Assembly (NCBI GenBank): GCA_035551835.1
Contig: DASZMN010000126.1
Location: 1-64,000, forward strand
Source: Bog-473 sp035551835
GTDB taxonomy: Bacteria; Actinomycetota; Acidimicrobiia; Acidimicrobiales; RAAP-2
Direction of reading: 5' to 3'
Length of the DNA stretch: 64,000 nucleotides
Shown here: piece by piece, positions 32,578 to 41,460 of the stretch
How the letters are laid out: the number at the start of each line of letters is the position of its first letter
Position numbering within the stretch: the stretch's first letter is position 1
The notes under the pieces: generated by a model
Database searches by the model: none
Told to the model about the DNA's origin: nothing
What the model saw: only the letters and a program-made list of their open reading frames with translations
Made by a program: the position numbers and the translations under genes

Positions 32578-33879
32578 GTGCCGTACGCCTTCCTGGCCGT
32601 CACCGCCCTGGGCGCCGCCGCCGTCGCCCTCGCCTACCGCCCGATCCGCCGCGAGCCGTTCACGATCGTCAGCTTCGCCGCCGCCTGGATCGCCGGCGAG
32701 CTGGCGTTCCAGAACATCGTCTGGCAGATGGCGGCCACCGGCGCCTTCATCGCCTTCGGCGCGCTCGACGGCTGGGCGGGGTGGCTCGGCCTGGCGCTCG
32801 CGATCGCCGGCTGGGTCGGGCTGGTGGGCCTCGGCGTCGCCGGACTCCGCGCCGCCGACGTGACCGCCGCCGCCCTCGACGAGGTGCGGAGCGACGCCCT
32901 CCCCGTCCCGGCCGAGCCGACGCCGCCGACGTGGGGTCGTTGGTGGCGTGTCACCCGCGCCATTCCCATGAAGTCGCGGGCCGTCCAGACGACGTCCAAT
33001 ATCGACTACTGGGGGGACGCGCAGCGGCGTCACCGCCTCGACGTCTACCGTTCGCGGCTTGCCCCGCCGCAGAAGGCGCCGGTGATGGTCTACGTCCACG
33101 GTGGGGCCTGGGTCATCGGCGACAAGCGCGAACAGGGCAAGCCGATGATGTTCGAGCTGGTGGCGCGCGGCTGGGTCTGCGTGGCCATCAATTACCGCTT
33201 GAGCCCCAAGGGGACGTGGCCCGATCACATCGTCGACGTGAAGAAGGCCCTCGCCTGGGTGAAGGAGCACATCTCGGAGTACGGCGGCGACCCGGCCTTC
33301 GTCGCCATCAGCGGCGGCTCGGCCGGCGGCCACCTGTGCGCGCTCGCCGCGCTCAGCGCGGGCGACCCGGCCTTCCAGCCCGGCTTCGAGGACGCGGACA
33401 CCGCGGTGCAGGCGTGCGTCCCCTTCTACGGCGTCATGGACCTGACCTCGTCGCCGGAGGGCTCGGCCATCTTCGGTCCGGGCCTGCTCGAGATGCTCGA
33501 GAAGACGGTGATGAAGGTCAAGGAGGCCGACCACCCCGAGGTTTTCCGCGCCGCCTCGCCCACCTACCGGGTCCAGGCCGGCGCACCACCGTTCTTCGTG
33601 CTGCAGGGCAAGAACGACACGCTCGTGCCGGTCGAGACGGCCCGGACCTTCGTCGAGCGCCTGCGTGGCGTGTCGCGGTCGCCCGTGGCCTACGCCGAAT
33701 TGCCCCTGGCCCAGCACGCCTTCGACGTCTTGGCGTCGCTGCGGTGCCAGGCCACCACGTCGGCGGTGGGCGACTTTCTCGAGGGCGCCCGGGCCGCCCA
33801 CGCCGCCGGCCGGACGACGGCAATGGATGTGACCTCCATGCGAAATCTTTCTGACATAGAGTCGCCACCCGGAATCTGA
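32578..33879 (+). CDS. Membrane-anchored alpha/beta hydrolase (carboxylesterase-like)
   Basis: A 433-residue protein. Residues 1-100 hold about three membrane segments (YAFLAVTALGAAAVALAY, WLGLALAIAGWVGLVGLG). The hydrolase domain (about 140-410) has the oxyanion motif VYVHGGAWVIG, nucleophile GGSAGGH, Asp in QGKNDTLVP and His in LAQHAFDV, so the triad is complete and of the hormone-sensitive-lipase type. It is likely an esterase or lipase. The divergent WS/DGAT gene suggests a lipid role. It begins with GTG at 32578, 122 bp from the WS/DGAT start. Confidence 0.83.
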   Translation: MPYAFLAVTALGAAAVALAYRPIRREPFTIVSFAAAWIAGELAFQNIVWQMAATGAFIAFGALDGWAGWLGLALAIAGWVGLVGLGVAGLRAADVTAAALDEVRSDALPVPAEPTPPTWGRWWRVTRAIPMKSRAVQTTSNIDYWGDAQRRHRLDVYRSRLAPPQKAPVMVYVHGGAWVIGDKREQGKPMMFELVARGWVCVAINYRLSPKGTWPDHIVDVKKALAWVKEHISEYGGDPAFVAISGGSAGGHLCALAALSAGDPAFQPGFEDADTAVQACVPFYGVMDLTSSPEGSAIFGPGLLEMLEKTVMKVKEADHPEVFRAASPTYRVQAGAPPFFVLQGKNDTLVPVETARTFVERLRGVSRSPVAYAELPLAQHAFDVLASLRCQATTSAVGDFLEGARAAHAAGRTTAMDVTSMRNLSDIESPPGI

Positions 33880-33893
33880 CCTCGCGTCAGATT

Positions 33894-33930
33894 GGGCCAT
33901 ACGGCCCGACGCTGCGGGCCGGTATGGCCC
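33894..33930. terminator. Long GC-rich hairpin after the hydrolase gene
   Basis: GGGCCATACGGCCC (33894-33907) and GGGCCGGTATGGCCC (33916-33930) form a stem of about 14 pairs with one bulged base and an eight-base loop. It lies 15 bp after the hydrolase stop and 113 bp before the binding-protein gene. No T-run follows. It may end hydrolase transcription or shape the leader of the importer mRNA. Confidence 0.5.
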
Positions 33931-34042
33931 GAGGCAGTACCGGGAGAGAAGGGGTGGCAGTGGGGAACAGAGCGGCGTGCGCGCCCGCCCGGCGCCACGG
34001 AGGGGGCCAAGTGTGCCGGAACGATCTGGAGGGTCAACAGGG

Positions 34043-35299
34043 ATGCTGAAGATCAAGGGCCGTTTCATGATGAGCTCCGGGCTCGCCCTCGCCATCGGGA
34101 CGAGCGCGTTGGCCCTGGGTACTGGCCCCGCGGACGCAGCGACCGCGGCCACCCCCGGCGTGACCGCGAACTCCATCACCGTGGGCTCCATCAGCGACAT
34201 CTCGGCGCCCATCGCCGGGCTGTTCGAGGGGGCCAAGGTGGGGACCGAGGCCTACTTCTCCATGATCAACAGCGAGGGCGGGGTCAACGGCCGCAAGCTG
34301 GTGCTCAACGGGATGGACAGCGCCTTCTCCTCGGGGACCGTGACCAACGAGGCGCAGAGCATCGCCGGCAACGACTTCGCCATCGTGGGCGGCTTCTCGC
34401 TGCTCGACGGCGCCGAGCAGCCGGCGATCGACGCGGGCAAGGTCCCGGTGGTCACCCAGGTCCTGGACCCCAAGCTCTACGCCGACCCCAACCTGTACGC
34501 CGCCATTCCGCTGGTCACCGGCGGTGAGATCACCGGCCCGTTCAAGTACCTGAAGAAGAAGTACCCCCAGGACATTCAGCACGTGGGGGTCATCGGCTCC
34601 AACGCGGCCGCCACTGCGGTCACGGCCGAACACACTTTCCACAACCTGACCAACAGCCTGGGTTACAAGTGGGTCTACTCGCGTGACGCCAGCTTCACCG
34701 AGACCACGTTCCTGTCCGACATGATCAAGATGAAGAACGCCGGGGTGAAGCTGCTCTTCGAGCCCAGCCAGCAGGGCGCGTACATCTCGACCATGGCGCA
34801 GGAGAACAAGCAGGAGGGTCTCGACGCGCTCTTGTACTCGGGGGCGAACACCTACGAAGAGGGCTTCAACCCCGGCTCGGCCGGGAACGGCACGCTCGTC
34901 AGCACCGTGACCGCGCTCTACATGGGACAGGACGCCAAGGTGATCCCGGCCGTGGCCACGTTCGACAAGTGGGCCAAGAAGGTCGACCCGCAGACCCAGC
35001 TCGACCTGTACACGCTGTACGGGTGGATCAACGCCCAGCTGTTCGTCCAGGCCCTCAAGGCCAGCGGCGCCAACCCGACCCGGGCCGGCCTCGAAGCGCA
35101 GCTCGACAAGATCACCTCGTTCAACGCCAGCGGGTTGATCTCGCCGCAGAACCCGGCCCAGAAGATCCCCGGGCAGTGCTGGATCATGGCCGAGTACAAC
35201 AACGGGAACTGGGCGCGCATCGCGCCCGACCCCAAGGCCGGCTTCATCTGCAACCCCGGCGGCTTCTACCCGAGCAGCTACAAGGGCGTCTCGCGCTAG
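34043..35299 (+). CDS. ABC transporter substrate-binding protein, LivK type
   Basis: A 418-residue periplasmic-type binding protein (Peripla_BP_6). Residues 1-33 form a signal peptide (KIKGRF n-region, GLALAIGTSALALG core) without a lipobox. The mature start NSITVGSISDISAPIAGLFE, then AYFSMINSEGGVNGRKL and LLFEPSQQGAY are the standard lobes. Ligand could be a branched-chain amino acid, an amide, urea or an aromatic acid. The fused permease and fused ATPase follow on the same strand and complete an importer. The ribosome binding site (CAGGG) is weak. Confidence 0.87.
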   Translation: MLKIKGRFMMSSGLALAIGTSALALGTGPADAATAATPGVTANSITVGSISDISAPIAGLFEGAKVGTEAYFSMINSEGGVNGRKLVLNGMDSAFSSGTVTNEAQSIAGNDFAIVGGFSLLDGAEQPAIDAGKVPVVTQVLDPKLYADPNLYAAIPLVTGGEITGPFKYLKKKYPQDIQHVGVIGSNAAATAVTAEHTFHNLTNSLGYKWVYSRDASFTETTFLSDMIKMKNAGVKLLFEPSQQGAYISTMAQENKQEGLDALLYSGANTYEEGFNPGSAGNGTLVSTVTALYMGQDAKVIPAVATFDKWAKKVDPQTQLDLYTLYGWINAQLFVQALKASGANPTRAGLEAQLDKITSFNASGLISPQNPAQKIPGQCWIMAEYNNGNWARIAPDPKAGFICNPGGFYPSSYKGVSR

Positions 35300-35359
35300 G
35301 TCGCGCGGGCTCGCGCCTCGTGCTCCGCCGAATGACGATGCAGCGGCCATGAACGAGTC

Positions 35360-37291
35360 GTGAACGAATTCATTAGCTTCGTGGTGGCCGGGGTGGTCAC
35401 CGGATCCATCTATGCGGTGACCGCCAGCGGCCTCGTGGTGACGTACAAGTCCACCGGGGTGTTCAACTTCGCCCACGGCGCGGTGGGCATGGTGATGGCC
35501 TACCTGTACTGGCAGATGTGGCAGGGCTGGGGGTGGAACCCCGTGCTGTCCCTGGTCATCGTCCTGCTCGTCGTCGCGCCGCTGTCCGCCCTGGCGGTCG
35601 AGCGCGTCCTGATGCGCCCGCTCTACGGTGCCGCGCTCAGCACGACGATCGTCGTGACGCTGGGCTTGTTCCTGGTGCTCTACGGGTTGGTCTCGACGGT
35701 GTGGGACCAGACCATCACGCGCAACCTGCCCGAGTGGTTCCAGGGCGACCAGGTCGGCGTGTTCGGCGTCAACCTCACCTACGAGGAGCTGATCACCTTC
35801 GGCTGCGCGGTCATCGTGGCGCTGGCTCTGTGGCTGCTCTTCAAGATGACGCGCATGGGCGTGTCCATGCGCGCCGTGGTCGACGACCCGAGCCTGGCCT
35901 CGCTCACCGGCGCCCGCACCAGCCGGATCGCGGGCTTTGCCTGGATCGTCGGGTTCATGCTGGCCGGGCTGGCGGGCATCCTCCTGGCGCCGGGGTCCGG
36001 CATGAGCGTCGCCATCCTCTCCGAGCTGGTCATCTTCGGCTACGCCGCGGCGATCGTCGGGCGTCTGAGCAGCCTGCCGCTGACCTATCTCGGCGCCATG
36101 ATCCTGGGGGTCTCCGAGTCGCTGGCCGTGGGGTACGTCCCGGCCAGCTACCTCAACGACGTGACGGCGGTCCTGCCGATGGGACTGCTCATCATCGCCC
36201 TGCTCCTGCTGCCCCAGGCCAAGCTGGCCGTCGGCCGCGTGGTGCGGCTCCGCCCCCCCAAACCGGCGGGTCTGCGCACCACGCTCATCGGCGCCGTCGT
36301 CCTCGTGGTGGCCACGGTGCTCGTCGGGGCCTTCGTGACAGGCAACAACCTCTACACCCTCGGGCTGGCCCTGACCATCGGCTTGGGGGCGCTGTCGCTC
36401 GTCCTGTTGTCGGGCTACGGCGGACAGATCTGGTTGTGCCAGTTCACCTTCATGGGACTGGGCGCGTGGGCCATGACCAAGGTCGGTGGCGGCGAGTCCG
36501 CCCTCGGCGTGCTCGCGGCGATCGGGCTGTGCGGCGCCGCCGGAGGGATCCTGGCGCTCCCCGCACTGCGGCTGCGCGCGCTCTACATGGCGCTGGCCAC
36601 GCTGGCCTTTGCCGTCCTGATGGACCAGCTGTTCTTCACCAACCCGTCGATCATCCCCAACGGCTCCATGGACGTCGGGCGCCCCGACCTCTTCGGCATG
36701 CACTTCACGACCGACCGCGCCTTCATGGTGCTCGTCGCCGTGATCTTCGGCCTCTGCCTCATCGGCGTCGGCGCGCTGCGGCGGGGCCCGTTCGGCCGCC
36801 GCCTAGTGGCGATGAGCGATAGCCAGGCCGCGTGCGCGACGGTGGGCATGAACATCACCCGGACCAAGCTCACCGTCTTCGTGATCGCCGGCGGCATGGC
36901 GGGGCTCGCGGGCGCCCTCTACGGCGGCATGTCGCGGACGGTCTCCTTCTCGCAGTTCGGCTTCGTGAACAGCCTCGTGCTCTTCGTCGCGGTCGCCCTC
37001 GCCGGCATCACGGTCCTCAGCGGCGCGGTGCAGGCTGGCCTCGGGGTGGCGCTCCTGCCGCTCATCGCGACGCACATTCCCTCGGTGTCGGGGTTCACCT
37101 ACATCCTCTTCGGCGTCGGCATCATCGCGGTGGGACGCAATCCCTACGGTCTCGGACTGGTCTATACGCGGCTGGGCGACTGGTGGGACGCCCGTCGGGC
37201 CCGCGCCCGGACGGGCGGCGGCGTGACGGGCACTCCGCCGAGCGAGATTCCGGGCGGGCTGTTGCCGCCCAAGGTCGGCTCCGTTGGCTGA
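35360..37291 (+). CDS. Fused branched-chain-type ABC permease (LivH-LivM)
   Basis: A 643-residue permease that joins both channel subunits. Residues 1-290 are LivH-like (FVVAGVVTGSIYAVTASGLV, YKSTGVFNFAHGAVG). Residues 310-610 are LivM-like (LGLGALSLVLLSGYGGQIWL, the coupling loop MSDSQAACATVGMNITRTKL). About 17 membrane segments are visible in all. The C-terminal 35 residues are cytoplasmic. It starts with GTG at 35360 and overlaps the TTG start of the fused ATPase gene by eight bases. Fused permeases are known in actinobacteria. Confidence 0.86.
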   Translation: MNEFISFVVAGVVTGSIYAVTASGLVVTYKSTGVFNFAHGAVGMVMAYLYWQMWQGWGWNPVLSLVIVLLVVAPLSALAVERVLMRPLYGAALSTTIVVTLGLFLVLYGLVSTVWDQTITRNLPEWFQGDQVGVFGVNLTYEELITFGCAVIVALALWLLFKMTRMGVSMRAVVDDPSLASLTGARTSRIAGFAWIVGFMLAGLAGILLAPGSGMSVAILSELVIFGYAAAIVGRLSSLPLTYLGAMILGVSESLAVGYVPASYLNDVTAVLPMGLLIIALLLLPQAKLAVGRVVRLRPPKPAGLRTTLIGAVVLVVATVLVGAFVTGNNLYTLGLALTIGLGALSLVLLSGYGGQIWLCQFTFMGLGAWAMTKVGGGESALGVLAAIGLCGAAGGILALPALRLRALYMALATLAFAVLMDQLFFTNPSIIPNGSMDVGRPDLFGMHFTTDRAFMVLVAVIFGLCLIGVGALRRGPFGRRLVAMSDSQAACATVGMNITRTKLTVFVIAGGMAGLAGALYGGMSRTVSFSQFGFVNSLVLFVAVALAGITVLSGAVQAGLGVALLPLIATHIPSVSGFTYILFGVGIIAVGRNPYGLGLVYTRLGDWWDARRARARTGGGVTGTPPSEIPGGLLPPKVGSVG

Positions 37292-38900
37292 CCCGACGAA
37301 CTCCGCACCGGCCGCCTCGGCCGCCTCGGCCGCCGCGGCCGGATCCGCCGCGCTGGTCGTCGAGGACGTCTCCGTGCGCTTCGGTGGCCTGCAGGCGCTC
37401 GATTCGGTCGCGCTCGACGTGGCGCCCGGCGAGATCCACGGCCTGATCGGGCCGAACGGTGCCGGCAAGACGACGTTGTTCAACGTCATCACCGGCCTGC
37501 AGCGCCCGACCCACGGACGCGTGCTCCTCGGCGCGCAGGACGTGACCGGGTTCAAGCCGCACGCACGATCGCGCCTCGGCCTCGGCCGCACCTTCCAGCG
37601 CCTCGAGCTGTTCGGCACCCTGTCGGCGCGCGAGAACGTGCAGATGGCGGCCGAGGTGCAACAGCACAAGCTCACGAGCGGGCGGACCCCGGCCGAGGAG
37701 GCGGACTACCAGCTCGCGCGTGTCGGGATCCTCCACGTGGCCGACGAGCCGACGGACTCGTTGCCCACCGGGCTGGCCCGCCTGGTCGAGATGGCCCGTG
37801 CGCTCGCCACCACGCCGTCGGTCCTCCTCCTCGACGAGCCGAGCTCGGGTCTCAACGCCGAGGAGACACGGGGCGTCGGCGACGTGCTCGAGCAGCTGGC
37901 GTCCGAGGGGATGGGCGTCCTCCTGGTCGAACACGACATGGCCCTGGTGATGGCGATCTGCGCCCGCGTCGACGTGCTCGACCAAGGGTTGGTGATCGCG
38001 CGCGGCGATCCGGCCACGGTGCAGGCCGACCCCGTCGTGCAGGAGGCCTACCTCGGCGGGGAGACCGAATCGGCCCCGCCCTCCTCGCCCGCCGTGCCCA
38101 GCGCGGTGGCGACGGGCGCACGCGACGGTGCGCGTTCGAACGGCCGGGCCGACGGCACCGAATCGGGTCGCCCGCTGGCCCTCTCGGCCGTCGACGTGCG
38201 CGCCGGGTACGGGCGCATCGAGGTGCTGCACGGGATATCCCTCGCCGTCCGCGCCGGCTCGGCCATGGCCCTGCTCGGCCCGAACGGCGCCGGCAAGACG
38301 ACGCTGCTGAACGCGATCTCGGGACAGATCCCCTTGACGGCCGGCACGGTCGAGGTGGCCGGCCGCCGGCTCGGGCGCAACGCCACCGAGCGCCTGGCGC
38401 GCTCGGGCGTGTGCATGATCCCCGAGGGCCGCTCCATCTTCCCGAACTTGACGGTGGCGGAGAACCTCCTCATGTACACGTTCCGCCAGAGCGGTCTGAA
38501 GAGCGCGCGGGTGGAGGAGCAGGCCTTCGAGCGCTTCCCCGCGCTGGCGGACCGGCGCAAGCAACTCGCGGGCACGCTGTCGGGTGGTGAGCAGCGCATG
38601 CTCTCCATGGCCCGGGCCCTGACCACCGAGCCCGAGATCCTGGTGCTCGACGAGCTCTCCATGGGCCTGGCCCCGATCATCGTCGACCAGCTCTACGACG
38701 TCGTCGGCCAGCTGGTCGCCGCGGAGGGGCTGACCATCATCATGGTGGAGCAGTTCGTCCAGACGGCGCTCTCGATCGCGGACGAGGCGGCGATCATGGT
38801 CAACGGCGAGCTGGTCAAGCAGGGCAAGCCGGCCGAAATCCGCGACGAAGTGGTCGGTGCCTACCTCGGTGCCGGGACGGCCGGCGCCGCGCCCTCCTAG
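37284..38900 (+). CDS. Fused branched-chain-type ABC ATPase (LivG-LivF)
   Basis: A 538-residue protein with two complete ATPase domains. Domain 1 (about 28-265) has Walker A GPNGAGKTTLFNV, a degenerate signature (LPTGLARLVEMARAL, with TGLAR in place of SGGxx) and Walker B VLLLDEPSSGLN. Domain 2 (about 300-530) has Walker A GPNGAGKTTLLNA, signature LSGGEQRMLSMARAL and Walker B ILVLDELSMGLAP. Order and signatures match LivG then LivF. It starts at TTG 37284 within the permease gene, so translation is coupled. It converges on valS with a four-base overlap. Confidence 0.87.
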   Translation: MADPTNSAPAASAASAAAAGSAALVVEDVSVRFGGLQALDSVALDVAPGEIHGLIGPNGAGKTTLFNVITGLQRPTHGRVLLGAQDVTGFKPHARSRLGLGRTFQRLELFGTLSARENVQMAAEVQQHKLTSGRTPAEEADYQLARVGILHVADEPTDSLPTGLARLVEMARALATTPSVLLLDEPSSGLNAEETRGVGDVLEQLASEGMGVLLVEHDMALVMAICARVDVLDQGLVIARGDPATVQADPVVQEAYLGGETESAPPSSPAVPSAVATGARDGARSNGRADGTESGRPLALSAVDVRAGYGRIEVLHGISLAVRAGSAMALLGPNGAGKTTLLNAISGQIPLTAGTVEVAGRRLGRNATERLARSGVCMIPEGRSIFPNLTVAENLLMYTFRQSGLKSARVEEQAFERFPALADRRKQLAGTLSGGEQRMLSMARALTTEPEILVLDELSMGLAPIIVDQLYDVVGQLVAAEGLTIIMVEQFVQTALSIADEAAIMVNGELVKQGKPAEIRDEVVGAYLGAGTAGAAPS

Positions 38901-41440
38901 TCGTCGGCCAGCTCCACCTCGACGCTGAGCGCGTCACCCTCTTCCGTGTCGAAGTTGTCCACGCCGGCCGCGTCGACGATGTCCTCGCGGGCCGCGTCGA
39001 CGTCGAGGAGCACAGCCCGTGGCGCCCTGACCGTGAGGTTCGCCACGCGGGCCCGCATCGACTTCTTGTTCTCGGTCTTGACGCGGCGCACGGCTCCGAG
39101 CACCTGGGCCGCCACGTCGAGCACGGCGGGCTCCGCGCCGGAGTGGGGCCCCACCTCGGCGATGGTCGGCCACGGCGCGACGTGGACCGAGCCCTCCTGC
39201 CACCAACTCCAGACCTCCTCGGTGACGAAAGGGAGGAACGGTGCGAAGAGCCGGTGGAGGGCGGACAGTGCGATGGCCAGGGTGGCCCGGGCCGAGTCGG
39301 CGCCCTCGGCCGACCGCTCGCCGTAGGCCCGCGTCTTGACCAGCTCGACGTAGTCGTCGCAGAAGGACCAGAAGAAGCCCTCGGTCAGCTCGAGGGCGCG
39401 GGCGTAGTCGAAGCCCTCGTGCGCCGCGGTGGCCCCTTCGACCAGCTTGGCCAGCTCGGCGAGGAGCGCGACGTCGAGCGCCTCGTGCACCGAGTCGAGG
39501 CCCGGGACCGGCCCGTCGCCCAGGCGGCCGAGCGCGAACTTCGACGCGTTCAGCACCTTGATGGCCAGGCGCCGGCCGATCTTCATGACGCCCTGATCGA
39601 GCGCGGTGTCGGTCCCCGGGCGGCCGTTGCAGGCCCAGTAGCGCACCGCGTCGGAGCCGAACTCCTCGAGCAGCGCCATCGGCGTGACGACGTTGCCCTT
39701 CGACTTGGACATCTTCTTGCGGTCCGGGTCGAGGATCCAGCCGTTGATGGTGGTGTGCCGCCACGGCACCACGCCGTGTTCGAGATGCGAGCGCAACAGC
39801 GTGGCGAAGAGCCAGGTGCGGATGATCTCGGGACCCTGCGGTCGCAGGTCCATGGGGAAGGTGGCGGCAAACAGGTCGGGGTCGTCCTCCCAGCCGCACG
39901 CGATCTGCGGCGTCACCGACGACGTGGCCCAGGTGTCCATGACGTCGGGGTCCCCGATGAAGCCGCCCGCCTTGCCCCGTTGTTCCTCGGTGTAGCCCTC
40001 GGGCGCGTCGGTGGTCGGGTCGATGGGCAGGCGCGCCTCGTCGGGGACGAGCGGGGAGTCGTGGTCCGCCTCGCCGTCGGGCCCGAGCGGGTACCAGATG
40101 GGGATCGGGACCCCGAAGAAGCGTTGGCGGCTGACCAGCCAGTCCCCGTTGAGCCCGTTCACCCAGTCGTCGAAGCGCACCTTCATGTAGTGCGGATGCC
40201 ACACCAGCTCGCTGGCGCGCTCGAGCAGGCGTTGCCGCAGCGCCTCGTCGCGTCCGCCGTTGCGGATGAACCACTGGCGGCTCGTCACGATTTCGAGCGG
40301 CCGGTCGCCTCGCTCGTAGAACTTCACCGGGTGGGTGATGGGGCGGGGGTCGCCGACCATCTCGCCCGAGGCGGACAGCATCTCAACCATCGCCCGCTGC
40401 GCCTGCTTGACGGTCCGGCCGGCGATGGCGCGCCAGGCGTCGCCGTCGGGGACGCCTGGGGGCGGCGTGTCGGCGATGCGGCCGTTGCGCAAGATGATCG
40501 AGCGCGTCGGCAGCCCGAGCTCGCGCCACCAGGTGACATCGGTGATGTCGCCGAAGGTGCAGATCATCGCGATGCCCGTCCCCTTGTCGGGCTCGGCCAG
40601 GCGGTGGGCGAGCACGGGGACCTCCACCCCGAACAGCGGCGTGTGCACCGACGTGCCGAAGCGGGCGGCGTAGCGCTCGTCGTCGGGATGGGCCACCAGG
40701 GCGACGCACGCCGCCACCAGCTCGGGGCGGGTCGTCTCGATCTCGATGTCGTCGAAGCGCAGGCGGTGATAGGCGCCCGGCTGTTCCTTGTCCTCCATCT
40801 CGGCCTGGGCGACGGCGGTCTGGAAGTCGACGTCCCACATGGTGGGGGCCTCGGAGGAGTAGGCCTCGTCTCGGGCCAGGTTGCGCAGGAACATGCGCTG
40901 GCTGGTGCGGCGGGCGCGGTCGCCGATGGTGGCGTAGGTGCGCTGCCAGTCCACCGAAAGCCCGATCCGCCGCCACAGCTCCTCGAACGCCTGCTCGTCC
41001 TCGGCGGTCAGCCGCTCGCACAGCTCGATGAAGTTGGGCCGGCTGACCGGGATGTCGTCCTTGCCGGGCTCCTCGGGCAGCGTGAAGTCCGGGTCGTAGG
41101 GGAGCGAGGGGTCGCAGGTGACCCCGAAGTAGGTCTGGACCCGGCGCTCGGTCGGCAGGCCGTTGTCGTCCCACCCCATGGGGTAGAAGAGCTTCCAGCC
41201 CTGCATGCGCCGGAAGCGGGCGATGGCGTCGGTCTGGACGTAGCCGAAGACCGAGCCCATGTGCAGGGACCCCGACACCGTCGGCGGGGGCGTGTCGATG
41301 GAAAAGACCTCGGCCCGGGTGGCCGTCGGGTCGAAGCGATAGGTCGCGTCGTGCTCCCAGGTGCCGGCCCAGCGGTCCTCGAGTCCCTCGAGGGAGGGCT
41401 TCTCGGGGACGCCTGGCGAGCCAGTCAGGGGGTTCGACAT
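38897..41440 (-). CDS. valS: Valine--tRNA ligase
   Basis: An 847-residue class I synthetase. The HIGH-type motif is SLHMGSVFGY, the KMSKS motif is KMSKSKGNVV, and the editing domain (FTLPEEPGKDD onward, with TRPELVAACVALVAHP) and C-terminal anticodon-binding region are present. The N-terminal PTVSGSLHMG and WDDNGLPTERRVQ are those of ValRS rather than LeuRS or IleRS. Its ATG is 20 bp from that of divergent cysS; no T-box or leader fits in this gap, and a leaderless message from TACGGT is predicted. Confidence 0.94.
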   Translation of the reverse strand: MSNPLTGSPGVPEKPSLEGLEDRWAGTWEHDATYRFDPTATRAEVFSIDTPPPTVSGSLHMGSVFGYVQTDAIARFRRMQGWKLFYPMGWDDNGLPTERRVQTYFGVTCDPSLPYDPDFTLPEEPGKDDIPVSRPNFIELCERLTAEDEQAFEELWRRIGLSVDWQRTYATIGDRARRTSQRMFLRNLARDEAYSSEAPTMWDVDFQTAVAQAEMEDKEQPGAYHRLRFDDIEIETTRPELVAACVALVAHPDDERYAARFGTSVHTPLFGVEVPVLAHRLAEPDKGTGIAMICTFGDITDVTWWRELGLPTRSIILRNGRIADTPPPGVPDGDAWRAIAGRTVKQAQRAMVEMLSASGEMVGDPRPITHPVKFYERGDRPLEIVTSRQWFIRNGGRDEALRQRLLERASELVWHPHYMKVRFDDWVNGLNGDWLVSRQRFFGVPIPIWYPLGPDGEADHDSPLVPDEARLPIDPTTDAPEGYTEEQRGKAGGFIGDPDVMDTWATSSVTPQIACGWEDDPDLFAATFPMDLRPQGPEIIRTWLFATLLRSHLEHGVVPWRHTTINGWILDPDRKKMSKSKGNVVTPMALLEEFGSDAVRYWACNGRPGTDTALDQGVMKIGRRLAIKVLNASKFALGRLGDGPVPGLDSVHEALDVALLAELAKLVEGATAAHEGFDYARALELTEGFFWSFCDDYVELVKTRAYGERSAEGADSARATLAIALSALHRLFAPFLPFVTEEVWSWWQEGSVHVAPWPTIAEVGPHSGAEPAVLDVAAQVLGAVRRVKTENKKSMRARVANLTVRAPRAVLLDVDAAREDIVDAAGVDNFDTEEGDALSVEVELADD

Positions 41441-41448
41441 GATCGGGT

Positions 41449-41455
41449 TACCGTA
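41449..41455. promoter_or_regulatory. Overlapping divergent leaderless -10 boxes of valS and cysS
   Basis: Plus strand TACCGT (41449-41454) is six bases before the cysS ATG at 41461. Minus strand TACGGT (41455-41450) is nine bases before the valS ATG at 41440. The boxes overlap by five bases in a 20-bp intergenic gap. Both messages would start at or next to their ATG, and only one polymerase can occupy the site at a time. Confidence 0.55.
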
Positions 41456-41460
41456 CCTGG

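Noticed and set aside
41441..41460. T-box leader for valS or cysS
   Set aside because: Only 20 bp separate the two divergent start codons, far too short for a T-box, and promoter boxes fill the gap.
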